This document shows, in pieces, positions 7,863-14,532 of a stretch of 27,545 nucleotides of DNA. Numbering within the stretch: the first letter of the stretch is position 1; every line of letters begins with the position of its first letter. Position numbers and translations under genes: made by a program. The notes under the pieces are model-generated. The model searched no databases, was not told the origin of the DNA, and worked only from the letters and a program-made list of their open reading frames with translations. Source of the stretch: JBFGCA01 sp041567315 (lineage in GTDB: Bacteria > Acidobacteriota > Thermoanaerobaculia > Multivoradales > JAHEKO01); contig JBFGCA010000063.1 in NCBI GenBank assembly GCA_041567315.1, forward strand, positions 1 through 27,545, written 5' to 3'.

Positions 7863-7878
7863 GGCACCGACAGGTGCC
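7863..7878 (-). terminator. Hairpin after lipoprotein gene
   Basis: GGCACC-TGTC-GGTGCC on the minus strand is a perfect 6-bp stem with a 4-nt loop, 21 nt after the lipoprotein stop. Only a short CTTTCTC follows about 10 nt later, so this is at best a weak terminator separating the lipoprotein from the membrane protein gene. Confidence 0.3.
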
Positions 7879-7899
7879 AGGACACCACTACACTGCCGG

Positions 7900-8526
7900 T
7901 CAGTCCGGCCGGCAGTCCTGTACCGCGTTGCGCCAACTCACCAGGAAAGGGATCTCCTCGGCGAGCTCGAGAAGCCATTGGGCCAGCTCGCCGGCGCCGG
8001 GCGAGAGGTTCTGGCGCATTTGCTCGCCCTCGAGTCGCAGCACCACGGGCAGATAGCCGTCGGTCCGGGAGTCGAACGCAAAGCTGACCAGCGAGAGCAC
8101 GCCAGTGTCGTTGCAGGCCAGGTTGGGGACCTGGTAGGGCCCGTCGGCAACGCGGGCGGCCTGCTGGCGCCGGCCGGCGAGCTCGGCAGACGGGATCTCG
8201 GTCAGCAGCGACCGGCCGACGGCGTGGCGGCGGTCGAGCTGCGACTCGCTCAGCCGCAGGCCCCGGCATTCGTCCACTACCACCCAGTGCCAATAGTGAT
8301 CGCAGCGCTGCGGCGTCACGGCGGTGCGGTCGTAGGCGTAGACCGCCCCGTCCGCCTCGACCACCAGCCCCAGCCAGTACGGCGGGAACCGCGGGTCGTG
8401 ATTCTGGAGCTCCACCTCGAACAGGAACCGCGCCTCGGCCCCCGGCGGCGCCGTCGGGCTCGAGCCGCCGCAGCCCAAGCCGGCCAGGAGGCCGGCCAGG
8501 ATGTACGCCTGCGATCTACAGTTCAT
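7900..8526 (-). CDS. Predicted lipoprotein, unknown function
   Basis: 208 residues. The N-terminus MNCRSQAYILAGLLAGLGC has a hydrophobic core and a lipobox-like end at C19 followed by GGSSPTAPP, a typical flexible lipoprotein linker; the box is not ideal (G-L-G-C). No family was recognised in the remainder. It has aromatic-rich beta-like segments (FPPYWLGLVV, CDHYWHWVVVDEC) and five cysteines after C19 that could form disulfides in the periplasm. The start ATG 8526 has no clear Shine-Dalgarno and overlaps the stop of the PIN-relic frame as ATGA. A TATAAT lies about 190 bp upstream. Outer-membrane anchoring is expected from the absence of Asp at +2. Confidence 0.75.
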   Translation of the reverse strand: MNCRSQAYILAGLLAGLGCGGSSPTAPPGAEARFLFEVELQNHDPRFPPYWLGLVVEADGAVYAYDRTAVTPQRCDHYWHWVVVDECRGLRLSESQLDRRHAVGRSLLTEIPSAELAGRRQQAARVADGPYQVPNLACNDTGVLSLVSFAFDSRTDGYLPVVLRLEGEQMRQNLSPGAGELAQWLLELAEEIPFLVSWRNAVQDCRPD

Positions 8527-8535
8527 GCCGTCGGC

Positions 8536-8702
8536 TCAGAGCCACGGGAAGCTCGCGTCGTAGGGCGGCGATCGTGGTTGACCAGGGTGGGGCGCTCGAC
8601 GCGGGCCTGCGCGACGAGCATGCGGTCGAACAGGTCTCGGTCAGGGTCCGGTTGGAGGCCGCCCTCGATGCTCCTAGGGCGCCGCGGAACCACCTGCTGC
8701 AT
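8536..8702 (-). pseudogene. Relic of a PIN-domain (VapC-like) toxin
   Basis: One frame from ATG 8702 encodes about 59 residues, containing DLFDRMLVAQA and PTLVNHDRR. This closely matches the C-terminal third of VapC-type PIN ribonucleases (typically DPFDRLLVAQA ... LVTRD). After DRR this frame runs into an unrelated tail (stop 8523-8525, overlapping the lipoprotein start), while the +1-shifted frame reads PYDASFPWL and stops at 8536-8538, which resembles a normal VapC end. A single missing base near 8564-8570 would explain this. The N-terminal two thirds, with the first catalytic Asp and the Glu, are absent: upstream codons read VVPRRPRSIEGGLQ, not PIN-like. No complete antitoxin is adjacent. 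Most likely a decayed toxin-antitoxin locus. Confidence 0.6.
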
Positions 8703-8716
8703 TTCTGCCTGGGTGG

Positions 8717-8722
8717 ATTATA
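8717..8722 (-). promoter_or_regulatory. TATAAT, possible -10 element
   Basis: A perfect TATAAT on the minus strand is conspicuous in DNA this GC-rich and lies 15 bp before the PIN-relic ATG, reading towards the lipoprotein. No TTGACA-like -35 was found 16-18 bp upstream. The bases from 8723 to 8872 hold no other feature I can support. Confidence 0.3.
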
Positions 8723-8872
8723 GACCTTCGTGCCGACCGGCGCGGGCGAGTCGCAATGGGCGTCGCCCGCTCCGCGGCCCGGCCGGCGGCGGATCGAATT
8801 TCGGGCTGTCCTCCGGAATCGAGTGTACCGGTGGAGCGCAGGAGACGGAGGGACGGCGCCGGGAATCCGCCG

Positions 8873-9058
8873 CTAGGCCGCTGCCAGCCAACCGACGAAG
8901 AGGAAGAGCACGACCCAACAAGCCAGGCCCAGGCCGAAACCGACGCAGATCCCGGTGAAGCCGGCCAGGTCGTCGTCTGCGACGGCCCACGCGGCCCCCT
9001 CTTCAGGGCCGCTGATTGCCCGAATCTCGACCCCCGTGTCGCGGAGCACGGACAGCAT
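8873..9058 (-). CDS. Small single-pass membrane protein (61 aa)
   Basis: The chosen start ATG 9058 has GGGAGG at an 8-nt spacing, which makes it far better than upstream in-frame codons. The product is a soluble N-terminal half (MLSVLRDTGVEIRAIS, then an acidic EEGAAWAVADDD) and one strongly hydrophobic C-terminal helix from about residue 36 to 60 with two cysteines (GFTGICVGFGLGLACW). It ends three residues after the helix, so it is a tail-anchored or small inner-membrane protein. No family was recognised. It is divergent from the ECF sigma operon, with a 266-bp gap, so a shared regulatory region is possible. Confidence 0.6.
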   Translation of the reverse strand: MLSVLRDTGVEIRAISGPEEGAAWAVADDDLAGFTGICVGFGLGLACWVVLFLFVGWLAAA

Positions 9059-9177
9059 TATGTCAACCTCCCAGTGTTGTGCCACTCGCGCGGCGGAGTT
9101 TGCAGCACCCGAGCCATGGAGCGAGACCGAGGGCGCTCGGCCGGCAAGCATTGGATCGCGCCGGCGAGACGTGGACA

Positions 9178-9216
9178 ATGAGGGGATTCCCTCATCTTCC
9201 AGGGGGAAGGTCCCCC
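9178..9216. promoter_or_regulatory. Cluster of hairpins upstream of the ECF sigma gene
   Basis: Three stems follow one another: ATGAGGG/CCCTCAT (9178-9184, 9189-9195), CTTCC/GGAAG (9196-9200, 9205-9209), and GGGGG/CCCCC (9202-9206, 9212-9216), the last two mutually exclusive. They lie 109-147 nt before the sigma factor ATG. Overlapping alternative stems suggest a structured leader or attenuator, or a pair of terminators; no T-run follows. The rest of 9059-9324 shows no gene. Confidence 0.35.
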
Positions 9217-9324
9217 ACACCCCCGAGAGAGACTGATCTCGACTTCCAGGTAGCCGACACCGGCGGCGCCAGCGGCTCTCGTTTACCGGTGACAAGATCT
9301 GCGTCGAGGGGCGTCCTGAGAGTG

Positions 9325-9891
9325 ATGAGCGAGGCCGTCATCGCCTCATGGATGCTGGATGGGCGGGCCGTCGCCGAGCAGGCTCGGGTGCGTGCGGCCG
9401 CCCAGGCGCTGGCCGAGGACGACCCGGCCGGGCTCGGCCCCCTCTACTATCTGCTGGCCGACCGAGTCTACGGGCTCGCGCTGTGGATCAGCGGCAGCGA
9501 GGCCGAGGCCGCGGACACCGCGCAGGACACCTTCGTGCGGGTCTGGCAGAAGCGTCGCTACGTCGCCGCGGCCCGCGATCCGCTGAGCTACGTCCTCGGG
9601 ATGGCGCGGTCGGTGGCGATCGACCGTCTCCGGCGCAACCGGTTGGACGCCACCGAGGGCGTCGAGACCCTGCTGGCGCCTGTGCTCGACGAGCCGGAGC
9701 GGCGGCTCGACGCGCAGCGGGTCTCGAAGCTCCTCTTGCGTCTCCCGCTCGCCCAGCGCGTGACCGTCTACCTGCACGTCTTCGCCGGTCTCTCGTTCCG
9801 GGAGGTCGGACGGGCGACCGGAGTCCCGAGGTTCACCGCCGCCAGCCGCTACCGGCTGGCGCTTCGCAAGCTCCGGGAGTGGCTCGAATGA
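9325..9891 (+). CDS. ECF-type RNA polymerase sigma factor
   Basis: 188 residues, normal for a group 4 sigma factor. Region 2 is clear: LYYLLADRVYGLALWISGSEAEAADTAQ-type helix 2.1-2.2, then DTFVRVWQKR (core binding and -10 recognition), and MARSVAIDRLRRNR. Region 4 has RLPLAQRVTVYLHVFAGLSFREVGRATGV, a helix-turn-helix reading the -35 element, ending in a basic RLALRKLREWLE. ATG 9325 is preferred (a GTG lies directly before it) because the conserved part begins about 30 residues later; the Shine-Dalgarno is weak. Its stop overlaps the next gene (ATGA), the usual sigma/anti-sigma arrangement. Stimulus unknown. Confidence 0.9.
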   Translation: MSEAVIASWMLDGRAVAEQARVRAAAQALAEDDPAGLGPLYYLLADRVYGLALWISGSEAEAADTAQDTFVRVWQKRRYVAAARDPLSYVLGMARSVAIDRLRRNRLDATEGVETLLAPVLDEPERRLDAQRVSKLLLRLPLAQRVTVYLHVFAGLSFREVGRATGVPRFTAASRYRLALRKLREWLE

Positions 9892-10220
9892 CGAACGAGA
9901 AGAACCTCTTCGACGGGCTTCGGGTGCCCGGCGCCCCGCGCCGACTCCGGGAGCGCGTCCTGGGTGCCGCCGTTGGCATCGGCGCCGGCGCGGACGAGCC
10001 GCTGCTCGATCGGCTGGCGGCGAGCAGGGCGTGGTGGCTGGGCTGGGCGGCGACGATGCTCTTGCTGCTCCTGTTGCAGGCGGCGCCTCCGGCCGCGGTG
10101 GGGGAGCCGTCCCAGCTTCGGCGGTGGCACGAGCGGTTGCGTCAGGTCGAGGCCGAGATGGCCTTCGACGACGCTGTGGCCGTCGGGGCGGCCGCCTCGA
10201 CGCGGGAGTCGGGAGCGTGA
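9888..10220 (+). CDS. Single-pass membrane protein, putative anti-sigma factor
   Basis: 110 residues: a soluble N-terminus (about 1-45, basic around PRRLRERVLG), one transmembrane helix (about 46-66, WWLGWAATMLLLLLLQ), and a short, probably periplasmic tail with a charged RRWHERLRQVEAEM helix. No zinc-binding HxxxCxxC (ZAS) motif is present. The role rests on context: ATG overlaps the stop of the ECF sigma gene, GGGAG lies 9 nt upstream, and one-helix partners encoded immediately after ECF factors commonly sequester them at the membrane. The downstream gene overlaps it by GTGA. Confidence 0.6.
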   Translation: MTNEKNLFDGLRVPGAPRRLRERVLGAAVGIGAGADEPLLDRLAASRAWWLGWAATMLLLLLLQAAPPAAVGEPSQLRRWHERLRQVEAEMAFDDAVAVGAAASTRESGA

Positions 10221-11482
10221 GGGGCCGCTGGCTGCGCCGCCTGGCGGTGGTCCTGGCGGTGCTGGCGGTGGTGGCGCTCGCCCTCCGGCTGGCGGTTTCC
10301 ATCTACGGCGAGCGCCGGCTGGAAAAGGCCCGGGCGGCCTACCGGACGGCGATCGGGCCGCTAGAACTCGGATCGCTTGCGCTGCCCAAGGTCCCCGACG
10401 AGCGCAACGCCGCCTCCTGGATCGTGCGGGCGGCCGCCGCCAACGACGCCGTTCCGTGGGACGGCCGGCTGGGGCGGCTGGCCGCCACGCCTTCTTCGAG
10501 CTGGGCGGCTGGTGAGGTCGAGGCGGCGCGCCAGGTCCTGGCGGGGCGCGAGGAGGCCCTGGCGCTCCTCGCCCGCGCGCGGTCGGCCGTGGCGAGCACC
10601 TACGGCATCCGCTACCGGGAGGGATTCAACGCGGTGCTGCCGGACCTGCTGGCGCTGTTGCGGGTGGCCAAGGTCGAGGGCGTCGCCGGGCGGCTCGCCA
10701 TCGTCGAGGGATCGTCGGCGCGGTTCACGGAGAGCGTGCGGACGCTCTTCACCGTGGCCGACTCGCTGTGCGGCGAGTCGACGCTGGTCACCCTGATGAT
10801 CGGCTCGGCGGCCGACCGGCTCGCCCTCGCCCTGCTGAGCGAGCGGCTGGCCGCCGGCGGGCTGGCCGAGGTCGACCTCGAGGGACTTCTCGAGGCTGTG
10901 GCCGACCGGCGCTGCGGCGAGGAGGCCCTGCGCCGGGCGCTGACCGGCGAGGCGATGATGATCGACACGGCTCCGGAGGTGGAGGCGACGATGCGGGCCG
11001 AGCTGACCTGGCCCTGGCGGGTCCTCGATTGGGCGTTCCGCCAGCCGACGGCGGCGCTCGTGCCGGCTGCCGCGCTGGAGGTCCGGCGCCGCCAGCTCGA
11101 GAACCTCGGCTTGCCGTTCTCGGAGTACCGCGCGCGCTGGGAGGCCGGGGAGTTCTACCCCGACGCCGTGGCCCGGAAGTTCGACTTCGTGGGGCCGAAC
11201 CTGCTCGAAGGGATCGGCAAGCTCAAGGCCGGGGAGACCGCCGCCGCGCTGGCGCGGGCGGCGCTGAGCGCGGCGCTCGAGCACCGCAGGACCGGGGGGT
11301 TCCCGCAGTCGCTCTCCCTCGAAGCCACGCCCTACGCGGCCGAGGTCCCCGGCTACGCGCGGTCCCAACAGGCCGCCGAGATCGGCGCCCCGCGCTCCGA
11401 GGCGCTCTGGCAGGAGCTTCACCCCGAAAGCCGCGAGCTCCAGGCCTTCCCTCCCGCCTTCCGGTGGCGGGTGGTGCCCTGA
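10217..11482 (+). CDS. Membrane-anchored protein of unknown function, third gene of ECF operon
   Basis: 421 residues from GTG 10217, which overlaps the preceding stop (GTGA). Residues about 5-28 are basic RGRWLRR then a hydrophobic helix, i.e. an uncleaved anchor or signal sequence; the rest is soluble, alpha-helical, Ala/Leu/Arg/Glu rich and likely periplasmic. No catalytic motif was recognised. Conserved-looking spots are DERNAASWIVRAAAAND near residue 55 and the C-terminal RRTGGFPQSL and FRWRV. Proteins with an anchor helix and an all-helical body following a sigma/anti-sigma pair could be the sensed component or the major target, but this is conjecture. It converges on the FadL-like gene (31 bp gap). 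Confidence 0.72.
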   Translation: MRGRWLRRLAVVLAVLAVVALALRLAVSIYGERRLEKARAAYRTAIGPLELGSLALPKVPDERNAASWIVRAAAANDAVPWDGRLGRLAATPSSSWAAGEVEAARQVLAGREEALALLARARSAVASTYGIRYREGFNAVLPDLLALLRVAKVEGVAGRLAIVEGSSARFTESVRTLFTVADSLCGESTLVTLMIGSAADRLALALLSERLAAGGLAEVDLEGLLEAVADRRCGEEALRRALTGEAMMIDTAPEVEATMRAELTWPWRVLDWAFRQPTAALVPAAALEVRRRQLENLGLPFSEYRARWEAGEFYPDAVARKFDFVGPNLLEGIGKLKAGETAAALARAALSAALEHRRTGGFPQSLSLEATPYAAEVPGYARSQQAAEIGAPRSEALWQELHPESRELQAFPPAFRWRVVP

Positions 11483-11513
11483 ACCACTCGGCGGATCGGC
11501 CGCTTGTCGGCGG

Positions 11514-12917
11514 CTAGGCCGGCGGCGCGCCGCCGCGGCGGCCGGCGAAGGCCCGGCGCACCATCAGATGGGCGCCGAACTGGGACAGGTTCTCCTGCGC
11601 GCCGGGTCCGAACGGATTGACCGACGGGTCGCGGCTGTCGTTGGTCACGTGGTTTTCCAGCGCGTGCTCGAAGGCCAGGTCGATGATCCAGGGCCCGCGG
11701 ACCAGGCCCACGCCGGCGGTCACGTGGTCCTCGGCGATGGCCGGGAAGAGAGGTCTCAGCATGGCGTCCGGAATCGGCGTCCGGCCGTGGTTGAAGCCGA
11801 GCCGGAGAACCCAGTCGCGCGGCCGCTCGAGCTGCAGGCCGACGGCGCCCACCCACTGATCGCGCCATCCCATCCGCAGGGGCACCTGGCGGGCGGCCGG
11901 AGCCTGGGCCAGGGCCGGGTTCTCGAGGTCGATGACGACCGTCGAGATGGCGCCCGACCAGTCCACCCAGTCGACGTCGGCGGCCACCAGCACCCGCGGG
12001 CGGATGCGGTAGGCGAAGCCCAGGCCGGCCTGCTGGGGCCAGGACAGACCGCTCATCCGGCAGTCGTAGGCCACCCTCCCCAGTCCCAGCGCCGAGAGGT
12101 TCATGTACATCGTGCCGCCGTCCAGATCGAGGTCGGTCATGGAGGCGTAGGAGCTGCCGATCGTCAGGGCGCCGCGCTCGTACTGCAGCCCGACCCGGAT
12201 CCCGTAGCCCACGCCCGACACGTCCTGCCCGTCCAGACCGAAGAAGAAATCACCTGGACCGTCGCCGGGGATCCCGCTGCCGTCCAGGTCGGCCCGCACC
12301 GAAGTGCTCGGAAACAGCTGCATGTCGGCGGTGGCGTAGCTCACCGGCAGGCTGACACCGAGGGTCAGGCCGTTGCCGGCGCGCCAGGCCACGGTCGGGG
12401 TGAGCTTGGCGTGCGCCAGGTGGGTGAGGGTGGCGTCGGTGGGCGGCACCGAGTTCGTAGAGAGGAGATTCGCCTGCAGGCCCCCCGCGCCCCCCATCCG
12501 GGCCGCGAACGGCGTCACCAGGCCCTGGTACTCGGCCCCCATGCCACCCTGGACGAAAAGCCCGAGTCCAAAGGTGAAGTCGCCTACGGGATGGACGTAG
12601 CCCAGGAATGGCATCGGCACCCGATCCAGCGCGTCACCGGTGTGGTTGCCGAGGGCATCGCGGTGGGTGAGCGAGGGCTCCATCATGCCGGCCGCGAACG
12701 CCAGCTCGCGCCCCTCGATACGGCCGATGCCCGCCGGGTTGATGTTCATCGACGAGGGGCTCGCGGTGAGGGCGAGATCGGCCCCTCCCATGGCGATCGA
12801 TTCGGCGCCGTAGCCGATCATGTTCATGCCGTTGGCGGCGATCGCGGGCGGGGCCTGGACCATCGGCAGCACTGCCAGGCCGGCCGCCAGGGTCAGAACA
12901 GGTCCGAAATGGCTCAA
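11514..12917 (-). CDS. FadL/OmpP1-family outer-membrane channel
   Basis: 467 residues. A signal peptide ends at about AIAA-NG (28/29), followed by the FadL-type N-terminal hatch start NGMNMIGYGAESIAMGGAD and the family hallmark NINPAGI (58-64). The remainder alternates short beta-strands with polar turns and ends in a strand (GAHLMVRRAFAG), as expected for a 14-stranded barrel for hydrophobic compounds. The start is TTG 12917 with AAAGGAG 7 nt upstream; no ATG fits. It follows the CopD-like gene by 43 bp on the same strand, so the two are probably cotranscribed and share the FNR-type sites upstream of that gene. Substrate (fatty acid, aromatic, hydrocarbon) is unknown. Confidence 0.9.
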   Translation of the reverse strand: MSHFGPVLTLAAGLAVLPMVQAPPAIAANGMNMIGYGAESIAMGGADLALTASPSSMNINPAGIGRIEGRELAFAAGMMEPSLTHRDALGNHTGDALDRVPMPFLGYVHPVGDFTFGLGLFVQGGMGAEYQGLVTPFAARMGGAGGLQANLLSTNSVPPTDATLTHLAHAKLTPTVAWRAGNGLTLGVSLPVSYATADMQLFPSTSVRADLDGSGIPGDGPGDFFFGLDGQDVSGVGYGIRVGLQYERGALTIGSSYASMTDLDLDGGTMYMNLSALGLGRVAYDCRMSGLSWPQQAGLGFAYRIRPRVLVAADVDWVDWSGAISTVVIDLENPALAQAPAARQVPLRMGWRDQWVGAVGLQLERPRDWVLRLGFNHGRTPIPDAMLRPLFPAIAEDHVTAGVGLVRGPWIIDLAFEHALENHVTNDSRDPSVNPFGPGAQENLSQFGAHLMVRRAFAGRRGGAPPA

Positions 12918-12960
12918 GCGGGGACTCCTTTCGGGTTGATGGTCGGCCGGTGGGCGACCC

Positions 12961-13461
12961 CTAGTGCATGTGGGCCAGGATGACGCCGCACAGCACCGCC
13001 AGCCAGCCGCCGGCGATCGCCGTGTAGTGCAGGGCGGCCCCCTTGGAGCTCATGACGCCCTTGAACAGCGGCGACTCCTCGGCATCTGGATCGCAGCACA
13101 GCCCCTCCTTGCTGTGGGCGCCCAGAATCCGCGGCGCCAGGGCGAAGATCGCCACCGGCACGGCCGCGAAGAAGACCTTGAGGCCGAAGACGCCCAGCCG
13201 CGCGGCGTTCGCCGAGCCCTCCGCCGTGAAGTGGAGGATCAGCGCCCGGCCCACGCCCGAGACCACGAGCAGGACCACGAAGACGCGGACGATGCTGCGC
13301 ACCCGCGGGATGAAGTGCACGATAAAGGTGTGCCGGGGTGCGTAGTCGAGGTGGGTCTTGAGCACCGGCAGCAGCGCGAAAGTGCCGACGAACATCGTGC
13401 CCAGGAACACCACGGCGCCGAGGACGTGGATCCAGTTGAGGGTGACATCGACTGCAGTCAT
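12961..13461 (-). CDS. Four-helix CopD-like membrane protein
   Basis: 166 residues, four hydrophobic helices at about 8-33, 55-78, 88-113 and 144-165. Helix 1 reads LNWIHVLGAVVFLGTMFVG, the typical start of CopD-domain (copper resistance D) and related haem- or copper-linked small membrane proteins; H12, H50 and H145 are candidate ligands. An unusual soluble loop between helices 3 and 4 carries CC (122-123) in EGLCCDPDAEE, a possible metal or redox site. ATG 13461 has an excellent AGGAGG. It lies downstream of two FNR-type palindromes and upstream of the FadL-like gene. Function in copper handling or respiration is plausible from the family and context but not shown. Confidence 0.75.
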   Translation of the reverse strand: MTAVDVTLNWIHVLGAVVFLGTMFVGTFALLPVLKTHLDYAPRHTFIVHFIPRVRSIVRVFVVLLVVSGVGRALILHFTAEGSANAARLGVFGLKVFFAAVPVAIFALAPRILGAHSKEGLCCDPDAEESPLFKGVMSSKGAALHYTAIAGGWLAVLCGVILAHMH

Positions 13462-13559
13462 ATTGCCTCCTGTCTCGGACGTGAAGGTGGGCCGAGAGCT
13501 CGCCCGGCTGGGTGGTCCGAATGTGGGCCCAGGCTAAGTCGCCGCCCGAGGCGGTGTCA

Positions 13560-13573
13560 TTGATTCGCGCCAA
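13560..13573 (-). promoter_or_regulatory. FNR/DNR-type half-degenerate site
   Basis: On the minus strand TTGGC-GCGA-ATCAA matches the FNR consensus TTGAT-N4-ATCAA at 8 of 10 positions and has the TTG-N8-CAA core. Its centre (13566.5) is 22 bp, two helical turns, from that of the perfect palindrome at 13580-13597, on the side nearer the CopD-like gene. Confidence 0.5.
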
Positions 13574-13579
13574 CCCGGG

Positions 13580-13597
13580 CCTTGACGGATGTCAAGG
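13580..13597. promoter_or_regulatory. FNR/FixK-type palindromic operator
   Basis: CCTTGAC-GGAT-GTCAAGG is a perfect 7-bp inverted repeat around 4 bases. The core TTGAC-N4-GTCAA is an accepted variant of the Crp/Fnr-family anaerobox. It is centred 127 bp upstream of the CopD-like start and 78 bp past the stop of the Crp/Fnr gene, whose recognition helix (E209, R213) suits TTGA/TCAA half-sites. Probably controls the CopD-like and FadL-like genes. Confidence 0.7.
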
Positions 13598-13665
13598 TCC
13601 CGGCGCGGCCGTCCCTGGCCCGGCGCTCGGGCCGCGGACCCGCCCGCCGGCAGGCCGAGCCGCGC

Positions 13666-14403
13666 TCAGTAGGCCGCCAGCTCGGTCAGGGCGGCCAGGT
13701 CCCGGACGAGGATCTGATCCGAGTCGATCTCGATCACCCCTTCGCTGCGGAACGACCCGATCGTCCGGCAGACGGTCTCGGGCGACAGACCGAGGATGCC
13801 GCCGAGCTCGCGCAGCGTCAGTTTGGGGTGGATCAGGAGCGGCGCCGCCTCGCTGCCCTCGGGCGTCCTCGACAGCAGATAGCCGGCCAGCCGCGCCCGG
13901 GCGCCCGGGTTGGCCAGGTAGGTCTGGCGCTGGCGGGTGCCGACCAGCTGGCGGTGCAGGCAGGCGGCCAGGTCGAAGGCGAAGCGGGGGAGCTGCTCCA
14001 TCAGCTCCTTGAGCTCCGCCGCGTCCGCCAGGCACACCTCGCTGTCGGTATGGGCCTCGGCGCTGGTGGTGTAGGCCTGGTCGAAGACCGCTTCGAAGCC
14101 GAACACGCTTCCGGCCTCGAGGATGGCGGCCACGTGCTCGCGGCCGCCGACGTCCAGCTTCACCAGCTTGACCGTTCCCTTGCGGAGGGCGAACAGGTGG
14201 GTCGCCCGGTTGCCCTCCAGGTAGAGGGTCTGCCCCTTGCGGACCCGGTTGAGCCACATCCGGTCGCAGACGGCGCGGACCGTGGTGGCGGGCAGCCCGG
14301 CCCGCAACAGGCCGTGCCAGATGACGCAGTCACGGCAGTCGCCGGTCCGGACCTTGCGGCCGGGTCCGAGAGCCGCCGGCAGGCGCTGGTCGTTCGCCAG
14401 CAT
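13666..14403 (-). CDS. Crp/Fnr-family transcriptional regulator, FNR-like
   Basis: 245 residues: N-terminal cysteine region, cyclic-nucleotide-fold beta-roll (about 50-140), long dimer helix, and winged helix-turn-helix (about 185-240). C23 and C26 form a CxxC (DCRDC) and C124 sits at the position of C122 in E. coli FNR, but the third N-terminal cysteine (C29 in FNR) is missing; W29/H30 are there and C46 follows later. An oxygen-labile iron-sulfur cluster with altered ligation, or a different sensor chemistry, is possible. Recognition helix SPETVCR has E209 and R213 in FNR register. ATG 14403 is preceded by GGAG. Divergent from the porin-napDAB genes and upstream of the FNR-type sites; it most likely senses oxygen or NO and regulates both sides. 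Confidence 0.88.
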   Translation of the reverse strand: MLANDQRLPAALGPGRKVRTGDCRDCVIWHGLLRAGLPATTVRAVCDRMWLNRVRKGQTLYLEGNRATHLFALRKGTVKLVKLDVGGREHVAAILEAGSVFGFEAVFDQAYTTSAEAHTDSEVCLADAAELKELMEQLPRFAFDLAACLHRQLVGTRQRQTYLANPGARARLAGYLLSRTPEGSEAAPLLIHPKLTLRELGGILGLSPETVCRTIGSFRSEGVIEIDSDQILVRDLAALTELAAY

Positions 14404-14532
14404 GAAAACTCCACATTATTGGCCGGATGCGGACTTCGCGACCCCGCCCGAAAGGGTGGGCCGCCGGCCTCGGCGCTGGCCGCCCCGTCGAAAGGTACTG
14501 AAGGTTCGGACGGCTGATGCTAGTTTCCCGCC
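14404..14532. promoter_or_regulatory. Divergent region between Crp/Fnr and porin-nap genes
   Basis: These 129 bases should contain the promoters of both the regulator and the porin-nap operon. AATAAT near the regulator start (minus strand, about 14416-14421) could serve as a -10. A hairpin CCCGCCC-GAAA-GGGTGGG (14443-14460, one G-T pair) lies in the porin's 5' region. I found no TTGAN-N4-NTCAA site here, so the nap operon shows no direct FNR box near its first gene. Confidence 0.35.

Noticed and set aside
5690..8056. A 788-codon open frame on the plus strand across four minus-strand genes
   Set aside because: It is antisense to genes with recognisable motifs (BHMT cysteines, membrane helices). 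Its product is Arg/Gln/His/Pro/Gly-rich low-complexity, as expected from the opposite strand of GC-rich coding DNA.
9060..9065. TTGACA on the minus strand, a perfect -35-like hexamer
   Set aside because: It lies between the Shine-Dalgarno and start codon of the small membrane protein, where a promoter for that gene cannot be, and no -10 fits for another gene.
8873..9295. A longer 140-residue version of the small membrane protein starting at 9295
   Set aside because: The extra N-terminal 79 residues are Arg/Ser/Gly-rich without features and cover the hairpin cluster; ATG 9058 has a clear GGGAGG.
9016..9324. N-terminal extension of the ECF sigma factor by 103 codons
   Set aside because: Group 4 sigma factors start shortly before region 2; the extension is low-complexity and overlaps the divergent gene.
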